Source: Pseudomonas sp. FP453
Lineage (GTDB): Bacteria > Pseudomonadota > Gammaproteobacteria > Pseudomonadales > Pseudomonadaceae
DNA length: 64,000 bases
Assembly (NCBI RefSeq): GCF_030687495.1
Contig: NZ_CP117435.1
Coordinates: forward strand, 992,001 to 1,056,000
Direction: 5' to 3'
A program made the position numbers and the translations under genes. The notes beneath the pieces are model-generated. The model saw nothing but the letters and a program-made list of their open reading frames with translations. It ran no database searches and had not been told where the DNA came from. Shown here one piece after another: positions 1-8,248 of the stretch (position 1 is its first letter; each line of letters opens with the position of its first letter).

Positions 1-666
1 ATCACCAACGGTTACCTGGCCGACTTGGTGATCGTTGTCGCCAAGACCGATCCCAAGGCCGGCGCCAAGGGCACCAGCCTGTTTCTGGTGGAAGCCGACA
101 CGCCGGGCTTCGCCAAGGGCAAGCGCCTGGAGAAGGTCGGCATGAAGGCGCAGGACACTTCCGAGCTATTCTTCCAGGATGTGCGCGTGCCCAAGGAAAA
201 CCTGTTGGGCCAGGCCGGCGCTGGCTTCGCGTACCTGATGCAGGAGCTGCCGCAGGAGCGTTTGACCGTGGCCATCGGTGCCGTGTCATCGGCCGAGGCG
301 GCACTGGAATGGACCCTCGAATACACCCGCGAGCGCAAGGCGTTTGGCAAGGCGATTGCGGATTTCCAGAACACTCGGTTCAAGCTGGCGGAGATGGCCA
401 CCGAGATTCAGATCGGCCGCGTGTTCGTCGACAAGTGCATGGCGTTGCACCTTGAGGGCAAGCTGGATGTGCCCACCGCCGCGATGGCCAAGTACTGGGC
501 CACGGACCTGCAATGCAAGGTGCTCGACGAGTGCGTGCAGCTGCACGGCGGCTACGGCTTCATGTGGGAATACCCGATTGCGCGGGCCTGGGCGGATGCG
601 CGGGTGCAGCGGATTTATGCGGGGACCAATGAGATCATGAAGGAGATCATTGCGCGGGCGCTCTGA
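1..666 (+). CDS. Acyl-CoA dehydrogenase, C-terminal part (truncated by window edge)
   Basis: The reading frame is open from base 1, so the start lies outside the window; 221 residues are visible. They form the middle and C-terminal helical domain of a FAD-dependent acyl-CoA dehydrogenase, which makes an alpha-beta double bond in an acyl-CoA and passes electrons to ETF. The family signature QLHGGYGFMWEYP and the end YAGTNEIMKEIIARAL are clear. YAGT replaces the YEGT of medium-chain enzymes, and a Glu in MQELPQERL fits the helix-G catalytic Glu of the long-chain and isovaleryl group. The exact substrate cannot be read from this fragment. A REP doublet follows the stop codon. Confidence 0.93.
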   Translation: MTNGYLADLVIVVAKTDPKAGAKGTSLFLVEADTPGFAKGKRLEKVGMKAQDTSELFFQDVRVPKENLLGQAGAGFAYLMQELPQERLTVAIGAVSSAEAALEWTLEYTRERKAFGKAIADFQNTRFKLAEMATEIQIGRVFVDKCMALHLEGKLDVPTAAMAKYWATDLQCKVLDECVQLHGGYGFMWEYPIARAWADARVQRIYAGTNEIMKEIIARAL

Positions 667-685
667 TCTTGTGGTGTTGTTGAGG

Positions 686-767
686 GCCCCATCGCAGGCA
701 AGCCAGCTCCCACATTTGACGGTGTTCACACATCAAAATGTGGGAGCTGGCTTGCCTGCGATGGCGG
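686..767. repeat. REP doublet (REPIN-like), copy 1
   Basis: Two inverted copies of the REP core (GTGGGAGCTGGCTTGCCTGC and its complement) are separated by about 24 bases. It lies in the gap between the acyl-CoA dehydrogenase stop and the convergent aldo/keto reductase. Such pairs are abundant in the P. fluorescens group and are thought to be mobilised by RAYT transposases. Confidence 0.9.
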
Positions 768-779
768 TCTACCGATCAA

Positions 780-1820
780 TCAAGGCGCAGGATTCGGATG
801 ATCCTTCTGAATCGCCTCAATCCCCTCCAACACCTCTTTCGACAGCTTCAGGTCGGCACTGGCAATGTTGCTGTCCAGTTGCTCCAGCGACGTGGCACCA
901 ATGATATTGCTGGTCACAAACGGCTGTTGCGTCACAAACGCCAACGCCATCTGCGCCGGGTCCAAACCATGCTCGCGCGCCAGTGCCACGTAACGGCTGC
1001 ACGCCGCTTCCGACTGCGGGTTGAAGTAGCGGCTGAAGCGGCTGTACTCCGTCAGGCGCGCCTTGGCCGGGCGTGCGCCGCCTTCGTACTTGCCACTGAG
1101 CATGCCGAACGCCAGGGGCGAGTAGGCCAGCAGGCCGCATTGCTCGCGAATGGCGATTTCCGCCAGGCCCACTTCAAAGCTGCGGTTGAGCAGGTTGTAC
1201 GGGTTCTGGATCGACACCGCGCGGGGCCAGCCACGGGCTTCGGCCAGGGCGAGGAACTTCATGGTGCCCCACGGGGTTTCGTTGGACAGGCCGATGTGGC
1301 GGATCTTGCCGGCCTTTACCTGTTCGTCCAGGGCTTCGAGGGTTTCCTCCAGCGGGGTGAGGTTGTCTTCGTCCTTGTGCTTGTAGCTCAGTTGGCCGAA
1401 GAAGTTGGTGCTGCGCTCCGGCCAGTGCAGTTGGTAGAGGTCGATCCAGTCGGTCTGCAAGCGCTTGAGGCTGGCATCCAGGGCTTGGCCGATGTGTTTG
1501 CGGTTGTGACGCAGGTGGCCGTCGCGGATGTAGTCGATGGTGTTGCCGGGGCCGGCGATCTTGCTGGCGAGGACCCAGTCGGCGCGATCGCCACGGCTTT
1601 TGAAGTAATTACCGATGTAACGCTCGGTGGTGGCATAGGTGTCGGCCTTGGGCGGCACCGGGTACATTTCCGCCGTGTCGAGGAAGTTGATCCCCGCGGC
1701 CTTGGCCCGTTCGATCTGGGCGAAGGCCTCTGCCTCGCTGTTCTGCTCGCCCCAGGTCATGGTGCCCAAGGCTATCGCGCTCACGTTCAGATCCGTACGG
1801 CCCAGCTGTCGATAATCCAT
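780..1820 (-). CDS. NADP(H)-dependent aldo/keto reductase, Tas-like
   Basis: 346 residues, the normal length for the Tas/YajO-type branch of aldo/keto reductases, which reduce carbonyls with NADPH in the cytoplasm. Visible family features are GTMTWG near residue 20, the catalytic Asp and Tyr in NFLDTAEMYP (about 50 to 55), the catalytic Lys in LASKIAG and the His in LHWPER. I chose the ATG at 1820 because AAGGAG lies six bases upstream; an in-frame start at 1844 lacks a good ribosome site. The gene is convergent with the acyl-CoA dehydrogenase. Its physiological substrate is unknown, so I give no symbol. Confidence 0.9.
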   Translation of the reverse strand: MDYRQLGRTDLNVSAIALGTMTWGEQNSEAEAFAQIERAKAAGINFLDTAEMYPVPPKADTYATTERYIGNYFKSRGDRADWVLASKIAGPGNTIDYIRDGHLRHNRKHIGQALDASLKRLQTDWIDLYQLHWPERSTNFFGQLSYKHKDEDNLTPLEETLEALDEQVKAGKIRHIGLSNETPWGTMKFLALAEARGWPRAVSIQNPYNLLNRSFEVGLAEIAIREQCGLLAYSPLAFGMLSGKYEGGARPAKARLTEYSRFSRYFNPQSEAACSRYVALAREHGLDPAQMALAFVTQQPFVTSNIIGATSLEQLDSNIASADLKLSKEVLEGIEAIQKDHPNPAP

Positions 1821-1997
1821 CGGGTACTCCTTCAGGGAAAACAATCATAAAAGCAGGTTGAATTTTTTTTCGCAATCTGCATAATTGCCCACCTCTTTCT
1901 GCAGTGGAAGTGATGCGCCGCCTGCCGAAGAATCTTGCCGTTGAACGGACGCGCCGACCCGAGCCCCCGATAGCGTCTGTATCCGGCTGCCTTTGAC

Positions 1998-2026
1998 TTG
2001 TCAAAGTACGCACTATTCAGTAAGAT
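1998..2026 (+). promoter_or_regulatory. Candidate sigma-70 promoter of rplM-rpsI
   Basis: TTGTCA at 1998-2003 and TAAGAT at 2021-2026 are separated by 17 bases and lie about 43 bases before the rplM start. This is a sequence-only prediction. Confidence 0.5.
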
Positions 2027-2068
2027 CCGCCGTCTAATTTACAGGGCGGCCCCTGAGGCTATTAAAGA

Positions 2069-2497
2069 ATGACAACTTTTACTGCAAAACCGGAAACAGT
2101 TCAGCGCGACTGGTTTGTCGTCGACGCCGCTGGTCAGACCCTGGGTCGTCTGGCCACTGAAGTCGCCAGCCGTCTGCGTGGCAAGCACAAGCCTGAGTAC
2201 ACCCCTCACGTTGACACCGGTGACTACATCGTGATCATCAACGCTGAGCAGGTACGTGTTACCGGCAACAAAGCGCAAGACAAAATGTACTACCGTCACT
2301 CCGGTTTCCCAGGCGGTATCAAGTCTTCGAACTTCGAAGGCCTGATCTCCAAGAAGCCTGAAGCCCCGATCGAAATCGCGGTCAAAGGTATGCTGCCTAA
2401 GGGCCCACTGGGTCGCGATATGTTTCGCAAGCTGAAAGTCTATGCGGGCGCTGTACACCCTCATGCTGCTCAGCAGCCCCAAGAACTGAAGTTTTAA
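2069..2497 (+). CDS. rplM: 50S ribosomal protein L13
   Basis: 142 residues, the full bacterial L13 length. L13 is an early-assembly protein of the large subunit. The family pattern [15 protein letters not shown] near the N terminus and [10 protein letters not shown] in the C-terminal third are clear. rpsI follows after 14 bases, the near-universal L13-S9 operon. A candidate promoter lies just upstream, and one terminator closes the pair after rpsI. In E. coli L13 represses its own mRNA; the leader here (about 40 bases after the predicted -10) is short and I see no obvious mimic. Confidence 0.98.
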   Translation: MTTFTAKPETVQRDWFVVDAAGQTLGRLATEVASRLRGKHKPEYTPHVDTGDYIVIINAEQVRVTGNKAQDKMYYRHSGFPGGIKSSNFEGLISKKPEAPIEIAVKGMLPKGPLGRDMFRKLKVYAGAVHPHAAQQPQELKF

Positions 2498-2511
2498 CGG
2501 AATAGTTCATT

Positions 2512-2904
2512 ATGTCGGCGACTCAAAATTACGGCACTGGCCGTCGCAAAACCGCAACCGCACGCGTTTTCCTGCGTCCGGGCACTGGTAACATCTCGAT
2601 CAACAACCGCACTCTGGAAAACTTCTTCGGTCGCGAAACTGCCCGCATGGTAGTTCGTCAGCCGCTGGAACTGACCGAGACCGTTGAGAAGTTCGACATC
2701 TACGTCACCGTTATCGGTGGCGGTGTAAGTGGTCAAGCTGGCGCAATCCGCCACGGTATCACTCGCGCTCTGATGCAGTACGACGAAACCCTGCGTGGCG
2801 CTCTGCGCAAAGCCGGCTTCGTGACTCGCGATGCCCGTGAAGTTGAACGTAAGAAAGTCGGTCTGCGTAAAGCGCGTAAGCGTCCGCAGTACTCGAAGCG
2901 TTAA
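2512..2904 (+). CDS. rpsI: 30S ribosomal protein S9
   Basis: 130 residues, full length. S9 sits in the head of the small subunit and its C-terminal tail reaches the P-site tRNA. It starts with [18 protein letters not shown] and ends in the expected basic tail ending KRPQYSKR, whose final Lys-Arg touches tRNA. It is translated directly after rplM and followed by a strong terminator at 2922, so rplM-rpsI forms a two-gene unit separate from petABC. Confidence 0.98.
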   Translation: MSATQNYGTGRRKTATARVFLRPGTGNISINNRTLENFFGRETARMVVRQPLELTETVEKFDIYVTVIGGGVSGQAGAIRHGITRALMQYDETLRGALRKAGFVTRDAREVERKKVGLRKARKRPQYSKR

Positions 2905-2921
2905 TTCGCTTTACGTTCCAC

Positions 2922-2958
2922 AAAAACGCCCAGTCTCCTCACGGAGCTGGGCGTTTTT
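2922..2958 (+). terminator. Rho-independent terminator of rplM-rpsI
   Basis: The stem AAAAACGCCCAG pairs with CTGGGCGTTTTTT around a short loop and ends in a run of T. It lies 18 bases after the rpsI stop. Confidence 0.92.
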
Positions 2959-2997
2959 TATTGCCTGCGATTTATGCACAAATTTGTGCGTGACAAC

Positions 2998-3024
2998 TTG
3001 CCACATCCGTAGACCCCCTATACT
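2998..3024 (+). promoter_or_regulatory. Weak candidate promoter for petABC
   Basis: TTGCCA (2998-3003) and TATACT (3019-3024) lie upstream of petA, after the rpsI terminator. The 15-base spacing is short, so the -35 assignment is doubtful; the -10 is the better half. Confidence 0.35.
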
Positions 3025-3170
3025 ACAAGGCCTGGAGGCTGAGCCCTGGGCAATTACCTTGTCAACCGTGGGGCTTTTCATTACCATTCGGCAAAATTTT
3101 TATAAGTAAAGATTCAACACTTAGTAGACGCCTGATTTAACAGGCCAAAAAGCTGATGGGAGAGGACTGA

Positions 3171-3764
3171 ATGAGCAATGACGGCGTGAATGCAGGCCGG
3201 CGTCGCTTCTTGGTAGCAGCCACATCCGTGGTGGGTGCTGCAGGAGCGGTGGGGGCTGCGGTCCCGTTCGTGGGGTCATGGTTTCCCAGTGCCAAGGCGA
3301 AAGCCGCAGGTGCACCGGTGAAGGTGAATATCAGCAAGATCGAGCCAGGCCAGCAGATGATTGCTGAGTGGCGCGGCCAGCCGGTCTTCATTGTTCGTCG
3401 TACCGAGGAAATCCTGGGGAATCTCAAAAAGATCGAAGGCCAGTTATCTGACCCTATGTCTGAGAAGTCCGACCAACCCGCCTACGCCAAAAACGAAGCG
3501 CGTTCGATCAAGCCAGAAATTCTGCTGCTGGTCGGTCTTTGTACCCACCTGGGTTGCTCGCCTACCTTCCGCCCGGAAGTTGCTCCGGTCGATCTGGGCA
3601 AGGATTGGGTCGGTGGTTATTTCTGCCCTTGCCACGGCTCGCACTACGACCTCGCCGGTCGCGTCTACAAGTCCCAACCTGCTCCCCTGAACCTGCCCGT
3701 GCCTCCGCATACCTACGAAACTGACGACCTCATTGTCATTGGCCTCGATAAGGAGAACGCGTGA
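3171..3764 (+). CDS. petA: Ubiquinol-cytochrome c reductase iron-sulfur subunit (Rieske protein)
   Basis: 197 residues. It carries the 2Fe-2S cluster that takes the first electron from ubiquinol in the bc1 complex and hands it to cytochrome c1. A twin-arginine export motif (GRRRFLVA, about residues 9 to 16) precedes a hydrophobic Ala/Val/Gly-rich anchor. Cluster ligands are visible in CTHLGC (Cys124, His126, with Cys129 for the disulfide) and CPCHGS (Cys152, His155, with Cys154). petB starts inside its stop codon, and the three pet genes form one tightly coupled operon. Confidence 0.98.
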   Translation: MSNDGVNAGRRRFLVAATSVVGAAGAVGAAVPFVGSWFPSAKAKAAGAPVKVNISKIEPGQQMIAEWRGQPVFIVRRTEEILGNLKKIEGQLSDPMSEKSDQPAYAKNEARSIKPEILLLVGLCTHLGCSPTFRPEVAPVDLGKDWVGGYFCPCHGSHYDLAGRVYKSQPAPLNLPVPPHTYETDDLIVIGLDKENA

Positions 3765-4975
3765 TGAGCAAGTTCATGGATTGGGTGGATGCGCGCTTCC
3801 CCGCCACCAAAATGTGGGAAGACCATCTCAGCAAATATTACGCACCAAAAAACTTCAACTTCTTCTACTTCTTCGGTTCGCTGGCACTGCTGGTGCTGGT
3901 CAACCAGATCGTCACCGGCGTCTGGCTGACCATGAGCTACACGCCGTCGGCAGAAGAAGCGTTCGCCTCCGTCGAATACATCATGCGTGACGTCGAGTAC
4001 GGCTCGATCCTGCGCCTGCTGCACTCCACCGGCGCCTCCGCGTTCTTTATCGTCGTCTACATGCACATGTTCCGCGGCCTGCTCTACGGCTCGTACCAGA
4101 AGCCTCGTGAGCTGGTGTGGGTGTTCGGCATGCTGATCTACCTGGCGCTGATGGCCGAAGCCTTCATGGGTTACCTGCTGCCGTGGGGCCAGATGTCGTA
4201 CTGGGGCGCCCAGGTGATCATCTCGCTGTTTGGTGCGATCCCGGTGATCGGCAACGACCTGACCCAGTGGATCCGTGGTGACTACCTGATCTCCGGCATC
4301 ACCCTGAACCGCTTCTTTGCGTTGCACGTGGTGGCCTTGCCCATCGTGATCCTCGGCCTGGTGGTGCTGCACATCCTGGCGCTGCACGAAGTGGGTTCGA
4401 ACAACCCGGATGGCGTGGACATCAAGAAGCACAAGGACGAGAACGGCATCCCGCTGGATGGCATTCCGTTCCACCCGTACTACACCGTCAAGGACATTGT
4501 CGGCGTGGTCGTGTTCCTGTTCGTGTTCTGCTCGATCGTGTTCTTTTTCCCGGAGATGGGGGGGTATTTCCTCGAGAAACCTAACTTCGAACAGGCCAAC
4601 GCCTTCAAGACACCAGAGCACATTGCCCCGGTCTGGTACTTCACGCCGTTCTACGCGATCTTGCGCGCGATCCCCGACAAGCTCATGGGCGTGATCGCCA
4701 TGGGTGCGGCCATCGCCGTGCTGTTCGTGTTGCCGTGGCTCGACCGTAGCCCGGTCAAGTCCATGCGCTACAAGGGCTGGCTGAGCAAGATCTGGCTGTG
4801 GGTGTTCTGCATTGCCTTCGTGATCCTGGGCGTGTTGGGCGTATTGGCGCCAACCCCTGAGCGTACGTTGCTGTCGCAGGTGTGCACCTTCCTGTATTTC
4901 GCCTACTTCATTCTGATGCCGTTCTACACCCGGCTCGAGAAGACCAAACCGGTACCGGAAAGGGTGACTGGCTGA
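3764..4975 (+). CDS. petB: Ubiquinol-cytochrome c reductase cytochrome b subunit
   Basis: 403 residues with eight predicted membrane helices. It binds the two b hemes and forms the quinol oxidation and quinone reduction sites in the inner membrane. GYLLPWGQMSYWGAQV (helix C region) and the heme-ligand His residues in helices B and D are recognisable. The start overlaps the petA stop (GTGATGA): ATG at 3764 has AAGGAG at the right distance, whereas the GTG at 3761 is one codon earlier and too close. Its stop overlaps the petC start in ATGA fashion. Confidence 0.98.
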   Translation: MSKFMDWVDARFPATKMWEDHLSKYYAPKNFNFFYFFGSLALLVLVNQIVTGVWLTMSYTPSAEEAFASVEYIMRDVEYGSILRLLHSTGASAFFIVVYMHMFRGLLYGSYQKPRELVWVFGMLIYLALMAEAFMGYLLPWGQMSYWGAQVIISLFGAIPVIGNDLTQWIRGDYLISGITLNRFFALHVVALPIVILGLVVLHILALHEVGSNNPDGVDIKKHKDENGIPLDGIPFHPYYTVKDIVGVVVFLFVFCSIVFFFPEMGGYFLEKPNFEQANAFKTPEHIAPVWYFTPFYAILRAIPDKLMGVIAMGAAIAVLFVLPWLDRSPVKSMRYKGWLSKIWLWVFCIAFVILGVLGVLAPTPERTLLSQVCTFLYFAYFILMPFYTRLEKTKPVPERVTG

Positions 4976-5757
4976 TGAAAAAATTATTCGTTGCATTGAT
5001 GCTTGCGGCCCTGCCGCTGCTGTCCTTCGCTGCCGAACACGGCGGCCCGGAGCTGGAAAAAGTCGATATCGACGTGTCGGACAAAGCCGCCCTGCAAGAC
5101 GGCGCGCGGACGTTCGCCAACTACTGCATGGGCTGCCACAGTGCCAAGTTCCAGCGTTATGAGCGGGTTGCCGATGACCTCGGTATCCCTCACGAAGTGA
5201 TGCTGGAGAAACTGGTGTTCACCGGCGCCAAGATCGGCGACCACATGAACATCGGCATGAAGCCTGCCGACGCCAAGGCCTGGTTCGGTGCTGCACCGCC
5301 CGACCTGACCCTGGTGGCACGCGTACGTGGCACCGACTGGCTCTACGGCTACCTGAAATCCTTCTACGAAGACCCGGCGCGCCCTTACGGCGTGAACAAC
5401 AAGGTCTTCCCGAACGTCGGCATGCCTAACGTTCTGGTCGGCCTGCAGGGTCGCCAAGTGGTAGGATGCAAGCAGGTTCAGGTCGTCGAAGACGGCAAGA
5501 AGCAATATGACCCGTTGACCGGTACGCCTTTGACTCACGAAGCGTGCGATCAACTGACCATCGTGCCCAAGACCGGCGCGCTGAACGAAGAGCAGTTCGA
5601 CGAGAAAGTGAAAAATCTCGTGACCTTCCTGGCCTACTCGGCCAACCCGGTCAAACTGCAGCACCAGCGCATCGGTACCTACGTCTTGCTGTACCTGGCT
5701 TTCTTCTTTGTATTCGCCTATCTGCTCAAACGCGAATACTGGAAGGATGTGCATTGA
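4975..5757 (+). CDS. petC: Ubiquinol-cytochrome c reductase cytochrome c1 subunit
   Basis: 260 residues from the ATG at 4975, which overlaps the petB stop; a longer in-frame opening upstream lies inside petB and is ignored. It begins with a Sec signal peptide (MKKLFVALMLAALPLLSFAA). A single heme c site, CMGCH (Cys51, Cys54, His55), follows. One membrane helix near the C terminus anchors the periplasmic domain. It accepts electrons from the Rieske centre and passes them to soluble cytochrome c. A long hairpin terminator separates it from sspA. Confidence 0.98.
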   Translation: MKKLFVALMLAALPLLSFAAEHGGPELEKVDIDVSDKAALQDGARTFANYCMGCHSAKFQRYERVADDLGIPHEVMLEKLVFTGAKIGDHMNIGMKPADAKAWFGAAPPDLTLVARVRGTDWLYGYLKSFYEDPARPYGVNNKVFPNVGMPNVLVGLQGRQVVGCKQVQVVEDGKKQYDPLTGTPLTHEACDQLTIVPKTGALNEEQFDEKVKNLVTFLAYSANPVKLQHQRIGTYVLLYLAFFFVFAYLLKREYWKDVH

Positions 5758-5786
5758 TCCAACCGTAAGCAATTGCTGTTAATCTT

Positions 5787-5869
5787 GCGCGCCCAGCGGC
5801 ATCTCTGAATACGTAGCGACCTGTTTGAACCGGTCGTTACAGAGATGCTCCCTGGGCGCGCTCGTTTTT
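5787..5869 (+). terminator. Very long hairpin terminator between petC and sspA
   Basis: GCGCGCCCAG (5787-5796) pairs with CTGGGCGCGC (5852-5861). Inside it, ATCTCTG pairs with CAGAGAT and GTAGCGACC pairs with GGTCGTTAC. A T-run at 5865-5869 follows. The stem is much longer than a usual terminator, and weak pairing in the opposite orientation leaves read-through to sspA possible. Confidence 0.8.
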
Positions 5870-5906
5870 GAGCTTTCGATAATTTCAACAAGCGAGGAGG
5901 ACCGCC

Positions 5907-6524
5907 ATGGGCGTGACCAATCGGTTGGCCTGTTACTCCGACCCCGCCGACCACTATTCCCACCGAGTACGTATCGTGCTCGCAGAGAAGGGTGTCAGCG
6001 CCGAGATCATCAGTGTGGAGGCGGGCCGTCAGCCGCCGAAACTGATCGAAGTGAACCCCTACGGCAGCTTGCCCACCCTGGTCGATCGTGACCTGGCGTT
6101 GTGGGAGTCGACCGTGGTGATGGAATACCTGGATGAGCGTTATCCGCATCCACCTTTGCTGCCGGTGTATCCGGTGGCGCGTGCCAACAGCCGCCTGCTG
6201 ATCCATCGGATCCAGCGTGACTGGTGCGGGCTGGTGGATGTGATTCTGGATTCGCGTAGCAAAGAGGCGGCCCGTGTCGTGGCGCGTAAGGAATTGCGCG
6301 AGAGCCTGACCGGTGTTTCGCCGTTGTTCGCCGATAAACCTTTTTTCCTCAGTGAGGAACAAAGCTTGGTGGATTGCTGCCTATTACCGATACTCTGGCG
6401 CTTGCCGATTCTCGGTATTGAACTGCCGCGGCCAGCCAAGCCGCTGCTTGATTACATGGAGCGCCAGTTTGCGCGTGAGGCTTTCCAGGCGAGTCTGTCT
6501 GGTGTCGAACGCGATATGCGCTAA
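5907..6524 (+). CDS. sspA: Stringent starvation protein A (GST-fold RNA polymerase-associated protein)
   Basis: 205 residues. SspA binds RNA polymerase and shapes stationary-phase, acid-stress and virulence transcription. It has a glutathione-S-transferase fold without transferase activity: thioredoxin-like domain at about 10 to 85 (with [19 protein letters not shown]), then an alpha-helical domain. The start at 5907 has GAGGAGG-type sequence close upstream. sspB follows after 17 bases, the usual pairing in gammaproteobacteria, and both lie downstream of petABC as in other pseudomonads. Confidence 0.96.
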   Translation: MGVTNRLACYSDPADHYSHRVRIVLAEKGVSAEIISVEAGRQPPKLIEVNPYGSLPTLVDRDLALWESTVVMEYLDERYPHPPLLPVYPVARANSRLLIHRIQRDWCGLVDVILDSRSKEAARVVARKELRESLTGVSPLFADKPFFLSEEQSLVDCCLLPILWRLPILGIELPRPAKPLLDYMERQFAREAFQASLSGVERDMR

Positions 6525-6541
6525 GGCTTAAGGAGCCGCTG

Positions 6542-6958
6542 ATGAACTCCAGTCGACCTTACCTGGTCCGCGCGCTCTATGAGTGGATTGTGGACAACGA
6601 TTGCACCCCGCACATGCTGGTCAATTCCGAATTTCCTGCGGTTCAGGTACCGCAGGGTTTTGCCAGTGACGGGCAGATTGTGTTGAACGTATCGCCCAGT
6701 GCCGTGCGCCACCTGCACATGGACAACGAAGCGGTGAGCTTCGAAGGGCGTTTCGGCGGTGTGCCGCATACGCTGTTCGTGCCGATTGGCGCCATTCTCG
6801 GGATCTACGCCCGGGAGAACGGCCAAGGCATGGTGTTTGATCTGGAGTCGCCGTTCGACGGTGACGAATCGATCGACGGCGATGACGACGGTGATCTGCC
6901 ACCGGATGCCGAGCCACCGCGCCCTAGCGGCCGGCCGAGCCTGAAAGTGGTGAAGTAA
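6542..6958 (+). CDS. sspB: ClpXP protease specificity-enhancing factor SspB
   Basis: 138 residues. SspB is an adaptor that delivers ssrA-tagged proteins from stalled ribosomes to ClpXP. The folded substrate-binding domain covers about residues 1 to 105 (NFP- and VLNVSPSAVRHL-type patterns). A charged, flexible linker rich in Asp and Pro follows. The C-terminal tail GRPSLKVVK is the ClpX-docking motif. The gene is co-directional with sspA at 17 bases and is followed by a strong terminator. Confidence 0.96.
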   Translation: MNSSRPYLVRALYEWIVDNDCTPHMLVNSEFPAVQVPQGFASDGQIVLNVSPSAVRHLHMDNEAVSFEGRFGGVPHTLFVPIGAILGIYARENGQGMVFDLESPFDGDESIDGDDDGDLPPDAEPPRPSGRPSLKVVK

Positions 6959-6984
6959 ACGGCGGTTGCCCTCGGGCGCGCCTG

Positions 6985-7018
6985 AAAAATGCCTCGGCCT
7001 GTGCCGGGGCATTTTTTT
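6985..7018 (+). terminator. Rho-independent terminator of sspAB
   Basis: AAAAATGCC with CGGC pairs with GCCG and GGCATTTTTTT around a four-base loop. It begins 27 bases after the sspB stop. The A-run on the left makes it potentially bidirectional. Confidence 0.88.
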
Positions 7019-7055
7019 GCGCCGAGGATATGGATGAAAGTCGCCTACGGACGGT

Positions 7056-7066
7056 GATCGTACAAC
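7056..7066. promoter_or_regulatory. Candidate operator half-site before the GntR regulator gene
   Basis: ATCGTACAAC (7057-7066) is the exact complement of GTTGTACGAT at 9684-9693 upstream of kdgD. It lies about 50 bases before the regulator start, where an autoregulatory site would be expected. The second arm is weak here. This is an inference from two matching sites only. Confidence 0.4.
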
Positions 7067-7116
7067 CGCCATGGGCTATGATGCCTGCTCAAGTTCGCCG
7101 AGAAAGATGATTCATC

Positions 7117-7863
7117 ATGGAAAACACCAACACCGCCCCTCGTCTTCCCCGCAAGCGCCGCAGCCTTGCCCAGGAATTGGTCACGGTGTTGTCCGAGCAG
7201 ATCCGCGACGGCGAACTCAAGCGCGGTGACAAGCTGCCCACCGAGTCGGCGATCATGGAAGCCCATGGGGTCAGCCGCACCGTCGTACGTGAGGCCATCT
7301 CGCGCTTGCAGGCGGCAGGCCAGGTGGAGACTCGTCACGGCATCGGCACCTTTGTGCTGGATACACCAAGCCCGAGCGGCTTCCGTATCGACCCGGCCAC
7401 CGTGGTCACGTTGCGGGATGTGTTGGCGATCCTCGAATTGCGCATCAGCCTGGAAGTCGAGTCCGCAGGGTTGGCTGCACTGCGCCGCACCGACGAACAA
7501 CTGGCGACCATGCGCGCCGCCCTCGACGCCCTGAATGAAAGCGCAGCCCATGCCGGCGATGCGGTGGCGTCCGACTTTGCCTTTCACCTGGAAATCGCCC
7601 TGTCCACCGGCAACCGCTACTTCACCGACATCATGACCCACCTGGGCACCAGCATCATTCCGCGCACGCGCCTGAATTCGGCACGCCTGGCCCATGATGA
7701 CCAGCAGCACTACATGGGGCGCTTGAGCCGTGAGCATGAAGAGATCTACGAGGCGATTGCCCGTAAGGATTCGGATGCGGCACGGGCAGCCATGCGCCTG
7801 CACCTGACCAACAGCCGCGAGCGGCTGCGCCATGCCCATGAAGAGGCAGAATCGCAGCGATAG
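7117..7863 (+). CDS. FadR-subfamily GntR transcriptional regulator
   Basis: 248 residues. An N-terminal winged helix (about 12 to 80, with LKRGDKLPTESAIMEAHGVS and the recognition segment SRTVVREAISRL) is followed by an all-helical FCD ligand domain (about 90 to 240) with His and Asp residues of the metal-binding kind. FCD regulators usually sense small acids. The neighbouring kdgD, aldehyde dehydrogenase, transporter and garD genes suggest a glucarate, galactarate or keto-deoxyglucarate effector, which is inference. A matching putative operator occurs before this gene and before kdgD. It ends 13 bases from the convergent 67-residue gene. Confidence 0.92.
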   Translation: MENTNTAPRLPRKRRSLAQELVTVLSEQIRDGELKRGDKLPTESAIMEAHGVSRTVVREAISRLQAAGQVETRHGIGTFVLDTPSPSGFRIDPATVVTLRDVLAILELRISLEVESAGLAALRRTDEQLATMRAALDALNESAAHAGDAVASDFAFHLEIALSTGNRYFTDIMTHLGTSIIPRTRLNSARLAHDDQQHYMGRLSREHEEIYEAIARKDSDAARAAMRLHLTNSRERLRHAHEEAESQR

Positions 7864-7876
7864 TAACGAGGGGATT

Positions 7877-8080
7877 TCAGGCGTGTTCCATGTCGTACAC
7901 AATACCGACTACGACGTCATCCTCCATGACGAACGTTTTGCTTTTTACACGGAAGAGAGTGCCGTTCTGATCGACAATGTCGCCTACCGCGATGATTTCG
8001 CTGACGTCAACGCAACCCTCTTGGGTTTGGGGCTGGTTGATGCCGTCGACCTTAAAAGTGAGTTTTACTTTGCTCGCCAT
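7877..8080 (-). CDS. Small conserved-looking hypothetical protein (67 aa)
   Basis: 67 residues starting MASKVKLTFKVDGI, rich in Val and acidic residues, with no signal peptide or membrane helix; the pattern suggests a small beta-fold. GAGGTG lies six bases before the ATG, which supports translation. It converges on the GntR regulator gene. Its upstream region (8096-8222) is unusually palindromic, see the leader features. I do not recognise a family and assign no function. The intact frame and good ribosome site make it a probable real gene. Confidence 0.65.
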   Translation of the reverse strand: MASKVKLTFKVDGINQPQTQEGCVDVSEIIAVGDIVDQNGTLFRVKSKTFVMEDDVVVGIVYDMEHA

Positions 8081-8095
8081 CGTTGCACCTCATTG

Positions 8096-8164
8096 ATTGT
8101 TAAAACAATGCTGCCTCTCCAGATGCTTACGCGGCTTAGCCATACTTGGCTGAACACTGGAGAG
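8096..8164 (-). promoter_or_regulatory. Structured leader of the 67-residue gene
   Basis: Two inverted repeats lie just before this gene. ATTGTTAAAACAAT (8096-8109) is self-complementary. CTCTCCAG (8115-8122) pairs with CTGGAGAG (8157-8164), enclosing an inner TTAGCCA-TACT-TGGCTGA hairpin. In the mRNA they would sit 16 to 84 bases upstream of the start codon. No T-run follows, so it does not look like a terminator. Function unknown. Confidence 0.45.
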
Positions 8165-8198
8165 CCCGTGGCAACGTTAGGACGATCTGAAATTGGGC

Positions 8199-8222
8199 GA
8201 TACTGTCAGAATTGACAGTATC
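8199..8222. promoter_or_regulatory. Perfect inverted repeat, possible operator
   Basis: GATACTGTCA and TGACAGTATC, ten-base arms with a GAAT spacer. It lies about 120 bases upstream of the 67-residue gene and next to a compound repeat. The short spacer and perfect arms fit a dimeric repressor site, but it could also be part of the neighbouring repeat. I cannot name a regulator. Confidence 0.45.
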
Positions 8223-8248
8223 GACGAGTGGCTCCCCGGGTGCCTTTT

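Noticed and set aside
738..1850. A 370-codon open frame opposite the aldo/keto reductase
   Set aside because: Begins in a REP and mirrors a clear reductase gene.
3713..4996. A 427-codon frame antisense to petB
   Set aside because: His/Gln/Asp-rich shadow of a certain membrane protein gene.
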